NCBI RefSeq assembly: GCF_014651895.1
Contig: NZ_BMXT01000001.1
Coordinates: forward strand, 1-64,000
DNA: 64,000 bases
Direction: 5' to 3'
Source: Rhodanobacter panaciterrae
GTDB taxonomy: Bacteria; Pseudomonadota; Gammaproteobacteria; Xanthomonadales; Rhodanobacteraceae
Shown: piece by piece, positions 11,556-21,247 of the stretch
How positions within the stretch are numbered: the first letter of the stretch is position 1
Layout: each line of letters starts with the position of its first letter
Made by a program: the position numbers and the translations under genes
The notes under the pieces: generated by a model
The model's database searches: none
Seen by the model: only the letters and a program-made list of their open reading frames with translations
What the model was told of the DNA's origin: nothing

Positions 11556-11625
11556 GCAGGATTTGCGTGCCCCTTTTTAATCACTCGGCACCCGCGGTGC
11601 CGATATTCAGAGACTGAACAACCCG

Positions 11626-12867
11626 ATGAATTTCTTCCGCCGTAGCCTGATTCCGTTCGCCGCCGCCGTATTGCTGGTCGGTGTTGCCGTTGCCCAGACA
11701 CCGCCGCGTCCGTCGCCGGTGCCGCGCCCGGTGGTGCCTGACGCGCCGGTGCCGCCGCCGCCGGATGTCGACGGCAAGAGCTGGGTGCTGATGGATTACG
11801 CCACCGGCCAGATCCTCGCCAGCAAGGAACCTGATCTGCGCGTGGAGCCGGCCTCGATCACCAAGATCATGACCGACTACGTGGTCTCCGCCGAGGTCGG
11901 CAACGGCAAGGTGCACATGACCGACCCGGTGACCATCAGCGAGAACGCCTGGCGCGGCGGCGGTGCCGGCACCGACGGTTCCACCAGCTTCCTCAAGCTC
12001 AACAGCCAGGTGCCGCTGAAGGATCTGCTGTACGGCCTGATCATCCAGTCCGGCAACGACGCCGCGATCGCGCTGGCCGAGCACACCGCCGGTTCCGAGT
12101 CGGCCTTCGCTGGCCTGATGAACGCGTACGCGAAGCAGCTCGGCATGGTGAACTCGAACTTCCAGAATGCTTCCGGCTATCCGATCGCCAACCACTACAC
12201 CACCGCACACGACGTGGCGATCCTGTCGCGCGCGCTGATCCATGATTTTCCCGAGGACTACGCGATCTCCGCAGTGAAGGAATTCGAGTGGAACGGGATC
12301 AAGCAGCACAATCGCAACACGCTGCTGTGGCGCGATCCGAGCGTGGACGGCATCAAGACTGGCCACACTGCCGCCGCCGGCTATTGCCTGGCCGCCTCGG
12401 CCAAGCAGGGCGAAGCGCGCATGATCGCGATCGTGATGGGTGCCAGCAGCGAGAAGGCGCGTGCCGATTCGGCGATGGCGCTGCTCAACTACGGCTTCCG
12501 CTTCTACGAGACGCACAAGCTGTATGACGCCGGCAAGCCGCAGGCCACGCCGCGGTTGTGGAAGGGTGCGGCCAACCAGCTGCCGATCGGCGTCGCCGAC
12601 GACGTGCTGGTCACGGTCAAGCGCGGCGACTACGACAAGCTCAAGGCCGACATGGACATTCCGGCCACCCTGATCGCCCCGTTCACGAAGGGCCAGCAGG
12701 TCGGCACGCTGCGCATCACGCTGGCCGGCCAGCCGGTGCAGACCGTGCCGCTGGTCGCATTGAACGATGCGCCGCAGGGCGGTTTCTTCTCACGCCTGTG
12801 GGACAGCATCATGCTGTGGTTCCACAGCAGCAAGAGCAACACCGAACAGGCGCCGGGCACCAAGTAA
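11626..12867 (+). CDS. dacC: D-alanyl-D-alanine carboxypeptidase (PBP5/6 type)
   Basis: Class C low-molecular-weight PBP that trims the terminal D-Ala from stem pentapeptides. It has a signal peptide to about residue 24 and a proline-rich linker (26-48). The S11 peptidase domain has Ser77-x-x-Lys80 (SITK), Ser142-Gly-Asn144 and Lys244-Thr-Gly. A C-terminal beta domain follows, ending in an amphipathic segment (GGFFSRLWDSIMLWFHSS) that anchors such enzymes to the inner membrane. The stop overlaps the ybeD ATG by one base. Whether it should be called dacA or dacC cannot be settled here. Confidence 0.93.
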   Translation: MNFFRRSLIPFAAAVLLVGVAVAQTPPRPSPVPRPVVPDAPVPPPPDVDGKSWVLMDYATGQILASKEPDLRVEPASITKIMTDYVVSAEVGNGKVHMTDPVTISENAWRGGGAGTDGSTSFLKLNSQVPLKDLLYGLIIQSGNDAAIALAEHTAGSESAFAGLMNAYAKQLGMVNSNFQNASGYPIANHYTTAHDVAILSRALIHDFPEDYAISAVKEFEWNGIKQHNRNTLLWRDPSVDGIKTGHTAAAGYCLAASAKQGEARMIAIVMGASSEKARADSAMALLNYGFRFYETHKLYDAGKPQATPRLWKGAANQLPIGVADDVLVTVKRGDYDKLKADMDIPATLIAPFTKGQQVGTLRITLAGQPVQTVPLVALNDAPQGGFFSRLWDSIMLWFHSSKSNTEQAPGTK

Positions 12868-13157
12868 TGCAACCGATCGACTTCAGCAAGGCGAAGCAGG
12901 ACGGCAAGGGCTTCCAGTTCCCTGGCGAGTTCGAGATCACCGCGGTCGGCAGTGCCAGCGCGAACCTGCCGACCCACGTGCCGCAGTTGCTGGAGCGTGC
13001 CGGCCTGCATGTGCTGCACGAGAGCGTGCGGCACCGGCATTCCGGTGCCGGCAATTTCGTTTCGGTCACGGTGAGCTTTCGCTGCGAGAACCGCGAGCAG
13101 TACGAAGCGGCGCACGTCGCGCTGCGCGCGAGCCCGGATATCCGCTACACGATGTAG
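12867..13157 (+). CDS. ybeD: DUF493 family protein YbeD
   Basis: A 96-residue cytoplasmic protein of the DUF493/YbeD family, an alpha/beta fold resembling ACT-like regulatory domains. It is widely found between dacA/C and lipB; function uncertain. Recognisable stretches are FQFPGEFEITAVG and the C-terminal YEAAHVALRASPDI. Start ATG overlaps the preceding stop, consistent with coupling. Confidence 0.9.
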   Translation: MQPIDFSKAKQDGKGFQFPGEFEITAVGSASANLPTHVPQLLERAGLHVLHESVRHRHSGAGNFVSVTVSFRCENREQYEAAHVALRASPDIRYTM

Positions 13158-13208
13158 CGCGGGGATCATGATCGTTGCCCCGAACTACCGTCTCCCAGGT
13201 CACCCGTC

Positions 13209-13877
13209 ATGTCGTTGCCGTTGAAAATCCGCCGTCTTGGTCGCCAGTCGTACGAGACGACCTGGAAGGCGATGAGCGCGTTCACCGACAACCGCACGGC
13301 GGACACGGCCGACGAGCTGTGGCTGTTGGAACACGACCCGGTGTTCACCCTCGGCCAGGCCGGCAAGATGGAACACGTGCTGGCGCCCGGCGATATCCCG
13401 GTGGTGCCGGTCGATCGCGGCGGGCAGGTGACCTATCACGGCCCCGGCCAGATCGTCGGCTATCCGCTGATCGACCTGCGCCGGGTCGGCGTCGGCGTGC
13501 GCGAGCTGGTCCACAAGATCGAGCAGTCGCTGATCGATACGCTGGCGCACTGGAACGTCGTGGCGGTGCGGCGCGAAGGCGCGCCCGGCGTATACGCGGG
13601 CGACGCCAAGGTCGCCGCGCTGGGATTGCGCGTGCGGCGCGGCTGCAGTTTCCACGGGCTGGCCTTCAACGTGGCCATGGACCTGGAGCCGTTTCATCGG
13701 ATCAACCCTTGCGGTTACAAGGGTTTGGCGGTCACACAGCTGCTAGACTTGGGCGGTCCGTCGCAGCTGGCCACGGTCGAGGACGTGCTGGTGGAGGAGT
13801 TCTGCCGCCAGTTCGGTTTTGTCGCCGAGTCAGCTGCCCCTGTCTTACCCGAACTCCCCGCTCGTGCAGCGGTCTGA
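13209..13877 (+). CDS. lipB: octanoyl-ACP:protein N-octanoyltransferase
   Basis: Transfers octanoate from acyl carrier protein to lipoyl domains of the 2-oxoacid dehydrogenases, the first step of lipoate assembly. The motif [12 protein letters not shown] is at 70-81. The catalytic pair Lys134 (GDAKVAALG) and Cys168 (INPCGYKGL) is present. Length 222 is normal. It precedes lipA by nine bases, so the two enzymes are made together. Confidence 0.97.
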   Translation: MSLPLKIRRLGRQSYETTWKAMSAFTDNRTADTADELWLLEHDPVFTLGQAGKMEHVLAPGDIPVVPVDRGGQVTYHGPGQIVGYPLIDLRRVGVGVRELVHKIEQSLIDTLAHWNVVAVRREGAPGVYAGDAKVAALGLRVRRGCSFHGLAFNVAMDLEPFHRINPCGYKGLAVTQLLDLGGPSQLATVEDVLVEEFCRQFGFVAESAAPVLPELPARAAV

Positions 13878-13886
13878 GCTGTCTAC

Positions 13887-14897
13887 ATGAGCGAAATCTC
13901 CACCTCTTCCGCCAAAGTCATCCCGATCACCGTCGTCAGCGGTGCGCCGGCCGGTGAAAAGCAGGTCGGCAACGACAAGATCGCGCTGAATCGCGCCGGC
14001 TTCGATACCGCCGTACCGACCCTGCGCAAGCCGTCGTGGATCCGCGTGCGGCTGCCGCAGGGCAACGCCGTGGCGCAGCTGAAGGCGCGCCTGCGCGAGA
14101 ACGCGCTGGTCACGGTATGCGAAGAAGCGTCATGCCCGAACATCCACGAATGCTTCAGCAAAGGCACCGCGACGTTCATGATCCTCGGCGAGGTCTGCAC
14201 GCGCCGCTGTTCGTTCTGCGACGTGGCACATGGCCGTCCATCCGCACCCGATCCGCTGGAGCCGGCACGGCTGGCCGAGACGATCCGCGACATGCGCCTG
14301 AAGTACGTGGTGATCACCTCGGTCGACCGCGACGATCTGCGCGACGGTGGCGCCGAGCATTTCGCGGCGTGCATTCGCGCGACCCGTCACGCCAGCCCGA
14401 ACATCAAGATCGAGATCCTCACGCCGGATTTCCGCGGCAAGGGCCGCATGGAGCGCGCGCTGGAAGTGCTCAAGGATTTTCCACCGGACGTGTTCAACCA
14501 CAACCTGGAAACCGTGCCGCACCTGTATCGCGAAGTGCGTCCGGGCGCCGACTACCAGTGGTCGCTGGACCTGCTCAAGCGCTTCAAGGCGCAGCATCCG
14601 GACGTGCCGACCAAGTCCGGCATCATGCTGGGGCTGGGCGAAACCTGGGATCAGGTGATCGAAACCATGGGCGATTTACGCGCCCATGACGTCGAGATGA
14701 TCACCATTGGCCAGTACCTGCAGCCCACGCCGCACCATCATCCGGTAGTGCGCTACTGGACTCCCGAAGAATTCGAGGCATTGCGCGAAGCCGGTGAGGC
14801 GATGGGTTTCCATCACGTCGCCTCCGGTCCGCTGGTGCGTTCGTCCTATCACGCCGACCTGCAGGCCCATGCAGCCGGTGTCACCGAGTCAGCCTGA
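13887..14897 (+). CDS. lipA: lipoyl synthase
   Basis: Radical SAM enzyme that inserts two sulfur atoms into protein-bound octanoate. Auxiliary 4Fe-4S cluster cysteines are Cys78, Cys83 and Cys89 ([12 protein letters not shown]). The radical SAM cluster is Cys104-x3-Cys108-x2-Cys111 (CTRRCSFC). The C-terminal serine ligand region [10 protein letters not shown] is present. Length 336 is typical. It directly follows lipB and precedes prc by eight bases. Confidence 0.98.
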   Translation: MSEISTSSAKVIPITVVSGAPAGEKQVGNDKIALNRAGFDTAVPTLRKPSWIRVRLPQGNAVAQLKARLRENALVTVCEEASCPNIHECFSKGTATFMILGEVCTRRCSFCDVAHGRPSAPDPLEPARLAETIRDMRLKYVVITSVDRDDLRDGGAEHFAACIRATRHASPNIKIEILTPDFRGKGRMERALEVLKDFPPDVFNHNLETVPHLYREVRPGADYQWSLDLLKRFKAQHPDVPTKSGIMLGLGETWDQVIETMGDLRAHDVEMITIGQYLQPTPHHHPVVRYWTPEEFEALREAGEAMGFHHVASGPLVRSSYHADLQAHAAGVTESA

Positions 14898-14905
14898 GAG
14901 CCTCC

Positions 14906-17158
14906 ATGAAATTTCGTCCTGCGCTGGTCCTGTTGCTTGCCCTCACCGCGACCTGTGTCTTCGCGCAGTCGGCGGCCGATCTCGGTGCCGGCAGCACGGG
15001 TCGCAAGGCGGCCAGCTGGCCGCTCACCTCCACGCCCAGCGAGGCGCAGGCCGCGCAGCTGTCGGCGCGCTTCCTGACCCGCTTCCACTACGACGCGCAG
15101 CCGCTCGACGACGCGATGTCGGCGCGCATCTACAAGGCCTACTTCAAGCTGCTCGACAGCGAGAAGGTGTTCTTCACCCAGGTCGACATGGCGAAGTTCG
15201 CGCCACTGAAGACCCAGCTCGACGACGCGATCTGGAACCAGGATCTGTCCGCACCGTTCTCGGTGTTCAACCTGTACGTGCAGCGCGCGGTCGAACGCAT
15301 GACCTACGCGCGTGGCCTGCTCAAACAGGGCTTCGATTTTTCCGTCGATGAAAGCTACACGTTCGATCGCGACCATGCCGACTGGCCGAAAGACCAGGCC
15401 GAACTGGACACGCTGTGGCGCCAGCGCACCAAGAACGACTGGTTGCGCCTGAAGCTGGCCGGCAAGAATGACGACGACATCCGCAAGACGCTGGACAAGC
15501 GTTATGCCGGCTACATCGAGCGGGTCAAGCAGCTCGATGGCGAGGACGCGTTCCAGACCTTCATGACCGCGTACGCCGAAACCACCGACCCGCATACCGA
15601 CTACCTCGGCCCGCGTGCCGCGGAGAATTTCGACATCGCGATGAAGCTGTCGCTGGAAGGCATCGGCGCCCAGCTGCAGGCGCGTGACGACTACACGATG
15701 ATCTTCACCCTGGTGCCGGGCGGCCCGGCGATCAAGTCCGGCAAGCTCAAGTCCGGCGACCGCATCGTCGCCGTGGGGCAGGGCGACAACGGCCCGCTGA
15801 CCGACGTGATCGGCTGGCGGCTGGACGATGTGGTCAACCGCATCCGCGGCAAGAAAGACACCACCGTGCGGCTGGAGATCCTGCCGGCCGATGCCGGCCT
15901 GGACGGCAAGCACGAGATCGTCACCCTGGTGCGCAAGAAAGTCAGCATCGAGGATTCGGCGGCGAAGAAGAAGGTCGTCGACATCAAGGACGGCGACGTC
16001 ACCCGCAAGATCGGCGTGATCGAGCTGCCCTCGTTCTACTCCGACTTCGGTGCGCGCAGCGAAGGCGACAAGGACTTCAAGAGCGCCACCCGCGACGTCG
16101 CCAAGTTGCTTGGCGAACTCAAGGCCGAGGGTGTGCAGGGCATCGTGGTCGATCTGCGCAACAACGGCGGCGGCTCGCTGGCCGAGGCCAATTCGCTGAC
16201 CGGCCTGTTCATCGACAAGGGCCCGGTCGTGCAGGTGCGCGACTCCAAGGGTCAGGTCGAAGTGCAGGGCGACGACAACGCGGGCATGGCGTGGAGCGGC
16301 CCATTGGCCGTAATGGTCAACCGCGGCACGGCGTCGGCGTCGGAGATCTTCGCCGCGGCAATCCAGGACTACCACCGTGGCCTGATCGTCGGTGAACCGA
16401 CCTTCGGCAAGGGCACCGTGCAGAACCTGGTCGATCTGGATCGTTTCTCGCAGAGCGACAGCGAGAAGCCGCAGCTCGGCGAACTGAAAATGACCATCCA
16501 GGAATTCTTCCGCATCAACGGCGGCTCCACCCAGCTGAAGGGTGTGACGCCGGACATCGCCTTCCCGAAGAACGGCGACGACAAGGATTTCGGCGAGTCG
16601 ACCTACGACAACGCGCTGAAGTGGACGCAGATCGCGCCGGCCGACTACCAGCCGGTGGCGAACCTCAATGCCTATCTGCCGCAACTGCTGCAGTTGCATG
16701 ACGCGCGCGTGACGAAGTCGCCGGCATGGAAACTGATGCTCGACGAACTGGCGCAGTACAAGACCATGCGCGCGAAGACCTCGATCTCGCTGAACTTCGC
16801 CACGCGCGAAGTCGAGCGCAAGCAGCAGGATGCGATCCAGTCCGATTTCCGCGCGCGGCACAAGGCCATCGACGGCACCGATGCCACGCTGGGTGACGAG
16901 CAGAGCAACCTCGACGACGGCCTCAACGCAAACGAGCGCAGCCTGAAGAGCGAACTCAAGCAGGAGAAGGACGCGAAAAAGGCGAAGGACGTGCCGCTCA
17001 ACGAAACCGCGCACATCCTGTTCGACGCGATCGGCCTGGCCAAGGCCGATCCGAAGCTGGCAGCCGAAGTGCTGCCGTATGGCGGCAAGTCCTCCAGTAC
17101 GGCAGCAGTGGCGCCGTCGTCGCCGAGTCCAGCGGCGGTGCCGGCCGCACAGCACTGA
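14906..17158 (+). CDS. prc: carboxy-terminal processing protease Prc/Tsp
   Basis: Periplasmic S41 protease that degrades proteins from their C-termini and, in E. coli, controls wall hydrolases and processes PBP3. Signal peptide ends ...CVFAQ at about residue 21. A PDZ domain is at about 245-340. The active site Ser477-Lys502 (GTASASEIFA ... TFGKGTVQ) has Asp488 at the spacing found in E. coli Tsp (Ser430, Asp441, Lys455). Length 750 exceeds the E. coli enzyme (682), and the C-terminal region is rich in Lys/Glu. Last gene of the cluster before a strong terminator. Confidence 0.95.
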   Translation: MKFRPALVLLLALTATCVFAQSAADLGAGSTGRKAASWPLTSTPSEAQAAQLSARFLTRFHYDAQPLDDAMSARIYKAYFKLLDSEKVFFTQVDMAKFAPLKTQLDDAIWNQDLSAPFSVFNLYVQRAVERMTYARGLLKQGFDFSVDESYTFDRDHADWPKDQAELDTLWRQRTKNDWLRLKLAGKNDDDIRKTLDKRYAGYIERVKQLDGEDAFQTFMTAYAETTDPHTDYLGPRAAENFDIAMKLSLEGIGAQLQARDDYTMIFTLVPGGPAIKSGKLKSGDRIVAVGQGDNGPLTDVIGWRLDDVVNRIRGKKDTTVRLEILPADAGLDGKHEIVTLVRKKVSIEDSAAKKKVVDIKDGDVTRKIGVIELPSFYSDFGARSEGDKDFKSATRDVAKLLGELKAEGVQGIVVDLRNNGGGSLAEANSLTGLFIDKGPVVQVRDSKGQVEVQGDDNAGMAWSGPLAVMVNRGTASASEIFAAAIQDYHRGLIVGEPTFGKGTVQNLVDLDRFSQSDSEKPQLGELKMTIQEFFRINGGSTQLKGVTPDIAFPKNGDDKDFGESTYDNALKWTQIAPADYQPVANLNAYLPQLLQLHDARVTKSPAWKLMLDELAQYKTMRAKTSISLNFATREVERKQQDAIQSDFRARHKAIDGTDATLGDEQSNLDDGLNANERSLKSELKQEKDAKKAKDVPLNETAHILFDAIGLAKADPKLAAEVLPYGGKSSSTAAVAPSSPSPAAVPAAQH

Positions 17159-17184
17159 TTGCATCGGCGGTTCGCGACAAAGCA

Positions 17185-17218
17185 TAAAAAAACCCGGCGC
17201 CAGCGCCGGGTTTTTTTA
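17185..17218 (+). terminator. intrinsic terminator at the end of the wall/lipoate/prc cluster
   Basis: AACCCGGCGC-CA-GCGCCGGGTT type stem with an A run before and seven T residues after. The flanking A and T runs make it usable in both directions, which suits the convergent M1 peptidase gene. Confidence 0.9.
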
Positions 17219-17249
17219 TGGCCGGATCATGCCGGCGGTGTATCTGTTT

Positions 17250-19001
17250 CTACTTCGTCGTGGTCTTGCGGCGCTGCTGTTCGTGCTGCTGCTTCATCCA
17301 TTGCTGATATTTCTCGATATGCGGCATGTCGCGCAGCAGCTTCGAGTGCGGGTCAATGATCAGCAGGCTGCCGGTCGGCACCTGCAGCTGGCCGCTGCCG
17401 TCGCTCATCGGCAAGCGGTGCACGGTATCGCCGACCTGCACTTCCACCGGCAGCGGGAACGGCTTACCGTGTTCGGTCACCCAGCGCAGCTTCAGCGTGT
17501 CGCCGTCGCGCTGCTCGTCCAGGCGCGGCAGTGCGGCGTCGCGCAGGTACACATCGAAGAACCAGTCGAGCTTGCGACCGGTCACCTTGTCGACGATGGC
17601 GACGTAGTCGTCGGTGCTGGCGTACAGCGGGCTGAAGTTGCCCGGCTTCGGGTCCGGCCGGCCATACACCAGCTGGCGGATGCTGTCGAAGAAATCCTTG
17701 TCACCGATCAGCTGCCGCAGCGTGTGCAGCATCAGAGCGCCCTTGTTGTAGATGTCCTGCCCGGGCCCGGCCGTCTCGTCGTAGACCTGTTCCTCGGTCT
17801 TGCTGCTGCCGGACACGATCGGGCGGTGGTCGCGCAACATCAGGCGCAGGCCATGCAGCCAGCTGAAATAATCCATGTCGCCGTTGAGGTACTGACTGTA
17901 GAGCGGCTGCATGTAGGTGCCGAAACTCTCGTGCAGCCACATGTCGTCCCAGTCGGCATTGGTCATCTGGTTGCCGAACCACTCATGCGCGAACTCGTGC
18001 TGCAGCAGCCGGTCGTAGCCGTAGCCATCCAGCCGGTAATTGTTGCCGTAGGCGTTAAGGGTCTGGTGTTCCATGCCCATGTGCGGCGTTTCCACTACGC
18101 CCATCTTCTCGTCGCCAAAGGGGTAAGGGCCGATCTGCTGCTCGAAGAAATCCAGCATCTTCGGGAACCCGGCAAACAGTTCCTTCGCCTGCGCCTCGTG
18201 ACCGCGCAGATACCAGAATTGCATCGGGATGGTATTGCCGTAACGACTCTTGTAGTCCGCCTTGAGTTCATCGAAGGGGCCGACGTTGATCGAGATGGCA
18301 TAGGTATTCGGATGCTTCGCACGCCAGTGGTAGGTGTGCTGATCGCCTTCCTCGGTGATGCCGACCAGCACGCCGTTGCCAGGTGCGGCCAGCGACTTCG
18401 GCACGGTCACCCAGGTGTCGACCAGGTCGGGCTCACCCTGCGGTTGGTCGATGCACGGCCAGAACAGGTCGCAGCCTTCGCCCTCGACCGCACTGGCGAT
18501 CCACGGCTGGCCATCCGCGGTATGGCTCCACACGAAGCCACCGTCCCATGGCGCGTTCTTCGCCACGTGCGGCTTGCCGCCGTAGTGGACGGTGGCGCGT
18601 ACCTTGCCGCCGCTGACGAGCGGCGTCGGCAACGCGATACGCAGGCGGCCGTCCGGATTGCTCCAGGCGCTCGCGGCCAGCGGTTGGCCATCCAGTTCTA
18701 TGGCGCTGATCGGCAGGTTGCGATCCAGGTCCAGCAGCAGCACGTCGGTGGCGGCCTTGGCGGTGAAGCTCAGCGTGGCGCTGGCGTCGAGGCTTTGCCC
18801 GGCCGGGTTGATCGTGAAGTGCAACTCGGCATGATCGAAATGCAGGCGCGCCTGTTCGGCTGGCATCACACCGCCCGAGTTCAGCGTTTGCGCCGTCAAT
18901 GCCGGTTGGGTCGGCGCGTTGGTCTTGGCGACCGGTACGCTGGTGCAGCCGGCGAGGCCGAACGCGACGCTGAAGGCGAGCAGGTGCAGGCGATGATGCA
19001 T
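17250..19001 (-). CDS. M1 family aminopeptidase, lipoprotein
   Basis: Zinc aminopeptidase of family M1 (583 residues). A lipoprotein signal ends in LAGC (Cys19), so the enzyme should be membrane-anchored in the periplasm. The N-terminal beta domain is followed by an exopeptidase-type motif GMEH (about 309-312). The zinc site His335-Glu336-x2-His339 ... Glu358 (HEFAHEWFG then LHES) is intact. The C-terminal helical domain is short relative to the PepN class, resembling bacterial cold-active or leukotriene-A4-hydrolase-like members. Start ATG has GGAAG upstream. Confidence 0.9.
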   Translation of the reverse strand: MHHRLHLLAFSVAFGLAGCTSVPVAKTNAPTQPALTAQTLNSGGVMPAEQARLHFDHAELHFTINPAGQSLDASATLSFTAKAATDVLLLDLDRNLPISAIELDGQPLAASAWSNPDGRLRIALPTPLVSGGKVRATVHYGGKPHVAKNAPWDGGFVWSHTADGQPWIASAVEGEGCDLFWPCIDQPQGEPDLVDTWVTVPKSLAAPGNGVLVGITEEGDQHTYHWRAKHPNTYAISINVGPFDELKADYKSRYGNTIPMQFWYLRGHEAQAKELFAGFPKMLDFFEQQIGPYPFGDEKMGVVETPHMGMEHQTLNAYGNNYRLDGYGYDRLLQHEFAHEWFGNQMTNADWDDMWLHESFGTYMQPLYSQYLNGDMDYFSWLHGLRLMLRDHRPIVSGSSKTEEQVYDETAGPGQDIYNKGALMLHTLRQLIGDKDFFDSIRQLVYGRPDPKPGNFSPLYASTDDYVAIVDKVTGRKLDWFFDVYLRDAALPRLDEQRDGDTLKLRWVTEHGKPFPLPVEVQVGDTVHRLPMSDGSGQLQVPTGSLLIIDPHSKLLRDMPHIEKYQQWMKQQHEQQRRKTTTK

Positions 19002-19174
19002 GACGGGCTTCTTCCGGCAAATTGAACTGGCAGGATGCAGCCTTTCGGGCTGTCATGACAACGCCAGAAGTCATGCCGCGCGGCATCTCGTGGGCGCGAT
19101 GGCAGCGTCAACGGTGGACAGGCCACCGCTTCGCGCGTAAACACGGTCTGCAGCCGCCCCTCACGAGAACCCGC

Positions 19175-19792
19175 ATGGACATGTTGCCGAACGTCGCGCT
19201 TGCCGGTGGTCTGGCCTGGGCCAGTGGCATCCGTCTGTACGCCACGATTTTCGCGGCCGGCATGCTGGGCCGGTTCGGCTATGTGCACCTGCCGGACGGC
19301 CTGCTGCCGCTGACCGACACCTGGGTGCTGGTGGTATCCGGCGTACTGATGCTGTGCGAATTCCTCGCCGACAAGATACCGGCGTTCGACAGCGTCTGGG
19401 ATGCGGTGCACAGCTTCATCCGCATTCCGATCGGCACCTTGCTGGCCTGGGGCGTGTTCAAGGATTCCGGCGCCGGTGCGCAGTTCGCGGCGGCCCTGCT
19501 CGGCGGTGCGATGGTTGCCGGCACGCATTTCACCAAGGCCGGCACGCGTGCGCTGATCAACACCTCACCGGAGCCGTTCAGCAACTGGGGCGCCAGTGTG
19601 GGCGAAGACATCAGCTGGGCCGGCGGTCTGTACCTGATGTGGCAGCATCCGCTGGCGCTGCTGATCCTGCTTGGCCTGTTCGTGCTGCTGATGTGCTGGA
19701 TGCTGCCGCGCATCGTGCGCGGCCTGCGCGCCTTGCGGCAGCGGTTGCAACGGATCGGCGCGACCCTGTCCGGCTCCGCTCAGCCGCGATAG
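19175..19792 (+). CDS. DUF4126 domain-containing membrane protein
   Basis: A 205-residue membrane protein of the DUF4126 family, function unknown. Several hydrophobic segments include WASGIRLYATIFAAGMLG near the N-terminus, a glycine-rich AALLGGAMVAGTHFTKAGTRAL and a strongly hydrophobic C-terminal helix followed by Arg-rich LRALRQRLQRIG. The ATG at 19175 gives the conserved N-terminus; the frame extends further upstream without family resemblance. Its 3' end overlaps the convergent M17 peptidase gene by 13 bases. Confidence 0.8.
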   Translation: MDMLPNVALAGGLAWASGIRLYATIFAAGMLGRFGYVHLPDGLLPLTDTWVLVVSGVLMLCEFLADKIPAFDSVWDAVHSFIRIPIGTLLAWGVFKDSGAGAQFAAALLGGAMVAGTHFTKAGTRALINTSPEPFSNWGASVGEDISWAGGLYLMWQHPLALLILLGLFVLLMCWMLPRIVRGLRALRQRLQRIGATLSGSAQPR

Positions 19793-21159
19793 CGCTGCTG
19801 CAGGAACGCGAACAGCGCACGCAGGCCCATTGCCTCGCCACCGCGAGGGCGGCCGGGACGATCGGCATCGTTCCATGCGTAAGTGTCCAGATGCAACCAC
19901 GGCATGCCGTCCGGCACGAAGCGTTCCAGATACAGCGCCGCGGTGATCGCGCCAGCGTGGCGTGACGGGCCGGCGTTGGCGAAGTCGGCCAGGTACGAGT
20001 CGAGCATGCGGCGGTACGGCCGCCACAGCGGTAGCTGCCACAGCGGATCGTTGACCGTGCGACCGGCGGCCAGCACGGCGGCGGCAAGGCCATCGTCGTT
20101 GGCGAACAGCGCCGGCAGATCCGGTCCCAGCGCCACGCGTGCGGCGCCGGTGAGCGTGGCGAAATCGACGATCAGTTCGGGCTGCTGTTCGGTGGCGTAA
20201 GCCAGCGCGTCGCACAACACCAGCCGACCCTCGGCATCGGTGTTGTCGATCTCCACGGTGAGGCCGGCGCGGGTGGTGATCACTTCGCCCGGACGCATCG
20301 CGTTGCCGGCCACGGCATTCTCCACTGCAGGAATCAGCAGGGTCAGTCGCACCGGCAGCTTCGCCTGCATGATCAGGCCGGCCAGCGCGATCGCGTGCGC
20401 GGCACCGCCCATGTCCTTCTTCATCCAGCGCATGCCGTCGGACGATTTCAGGTCGAGCCCGCCGGTGTCGAAGCACACGCCCTTGCCGATCACCACCAGC
20501 TTCGGATCGCTGGACTTGCCCCAGCTCAGCTCGATCAATCGCGGTGCGCGATGGCTGGCGCGACCGACCGCATGGATGGTCGGGAAGTTGGCCTTGAGCA
20601 GTTCGTCGCCGACCCACTCGCGCACCTTCGCCTTGTGCGTCTTGCCGAGCTGCTTGATGGCGTGGGCGAGCTGCTGCGGGCCCATGTCCTCGGTCGGCGT
20701 GTTGACCAGATCGCGTACCTGATGGGTCGCTTCCACCAGCGGCGCCAGCTGCTGCAGTTCGGCGGCGGCGATGGCGAGCCGCGCCGGTGCGCGTTTCGGC
20801 TGACGATAGCGGGTGAACTGATACGCGCCCAGCGCCCAGCCCAATGCCGCCATCGCCGGATCGGTCAGCACGCCTTCGGCGGCGAGGTGATAGTTCGCCT
20901 CGGGCAGGCTGCACGGCAACGCGGCCAGTGCGCTCAGCGGATCATGCGGATCGACGCCGACCAGCACGCGCACCAGCTTGCCCGCGGGATCGGACAGCAA
21001 GGCGACGCTGCCCGGCGCTGCCGCGAAACCGCTGTCGCTCAGCCAGCGTCGCTGTGCCGCGCTCAGTCGCCGGCGCGTCGCGGCGTAGTGCGCGGCGTCG
21101 GTGGTCTCGATGGCGATGCTGTGGCGGGCGCCGGACTGGCGTTCGATCAGGGCGGACAT
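19780..21159 (-). CDS. M17 leucyl aminopeptidase family protein
   Basis: Cytosolic dizinc aminopeptidase of the M17 family, 459 residues from the chosen ATG, which has an AGAAGGATT ribosome site. An upstream in-frame ATG has no such site. The catalytic domain shows Lys227 and Asp231 in GKGVCFDTGG and the family signature NTDAEGRL (306-313) with metal ligands Asp and Glu. The N-terminal domain is shorter and different from PepA, so this is likely the second, PepB-like paralogue common in this group. It probably cleaves N-terminal residues from peptides. Confidence 0.88.
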   Translation of the reverse strand: MSALIERQSGARHSIAIETTDAAHYAATRRRLSAAQRRWLSDSGFAAAPGSVALLSDPAGKLVRVLVGVDPHDPLSALAALPCSLPEANYHLAAEGVLTDPAMAALGWALGAYQFTRYRQPKRAPARLAIAAAELQQLAPLVEATHQVRDLVNTPTEDMGPQQLAHAIKQLGKTHKAKVREWVGDELLKANFPTIHAVGRASHRAPRLIELSWGKSSDPKLVVIGKGVCFDTGGLDLKSSDGMRWMKKDMGGAAHAIALAGLIMQAKLPVRLTLLIPAVENAVAGNAMRPGEVITTRAGLTVEIDNTDAEGRLVLCDALAYATEQQPELIVDFATLTGAARVALGPDLPALFANDDGLAAAVLAAGRTVNDPLWQLPLWRPYRRMLDSYLADFANAGPSRHAGAITAALYLERFVPDGMPWLHLDTYAWNDADRPGRPRGGEAMGLRALFAFLQQRYRG

Positions 21160-21247
21160 GCGGAATCCTTCTGGCTGGCGGCGGCATGAAGCGCGCCGTA
21201 CTGGTGACAATCAGTCGGCAATGATGCGCGTTTTGCCCGTGCCTTGC

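Noticed and set aside
14849..17185. 778-codon open frame on the minus strand
   Set aside because: It is the antisense shadow of prc: Arg/His/Val/Leu-rich composition, no family motif, while the plus strand has the full catalytic set of Prc.
17079..19025. 648-codon open frame on the plus strand
   Set aside because: Antisense shadow of the M1 peptidase, which has intact zinc ligands and a lipobox on the minus strand.
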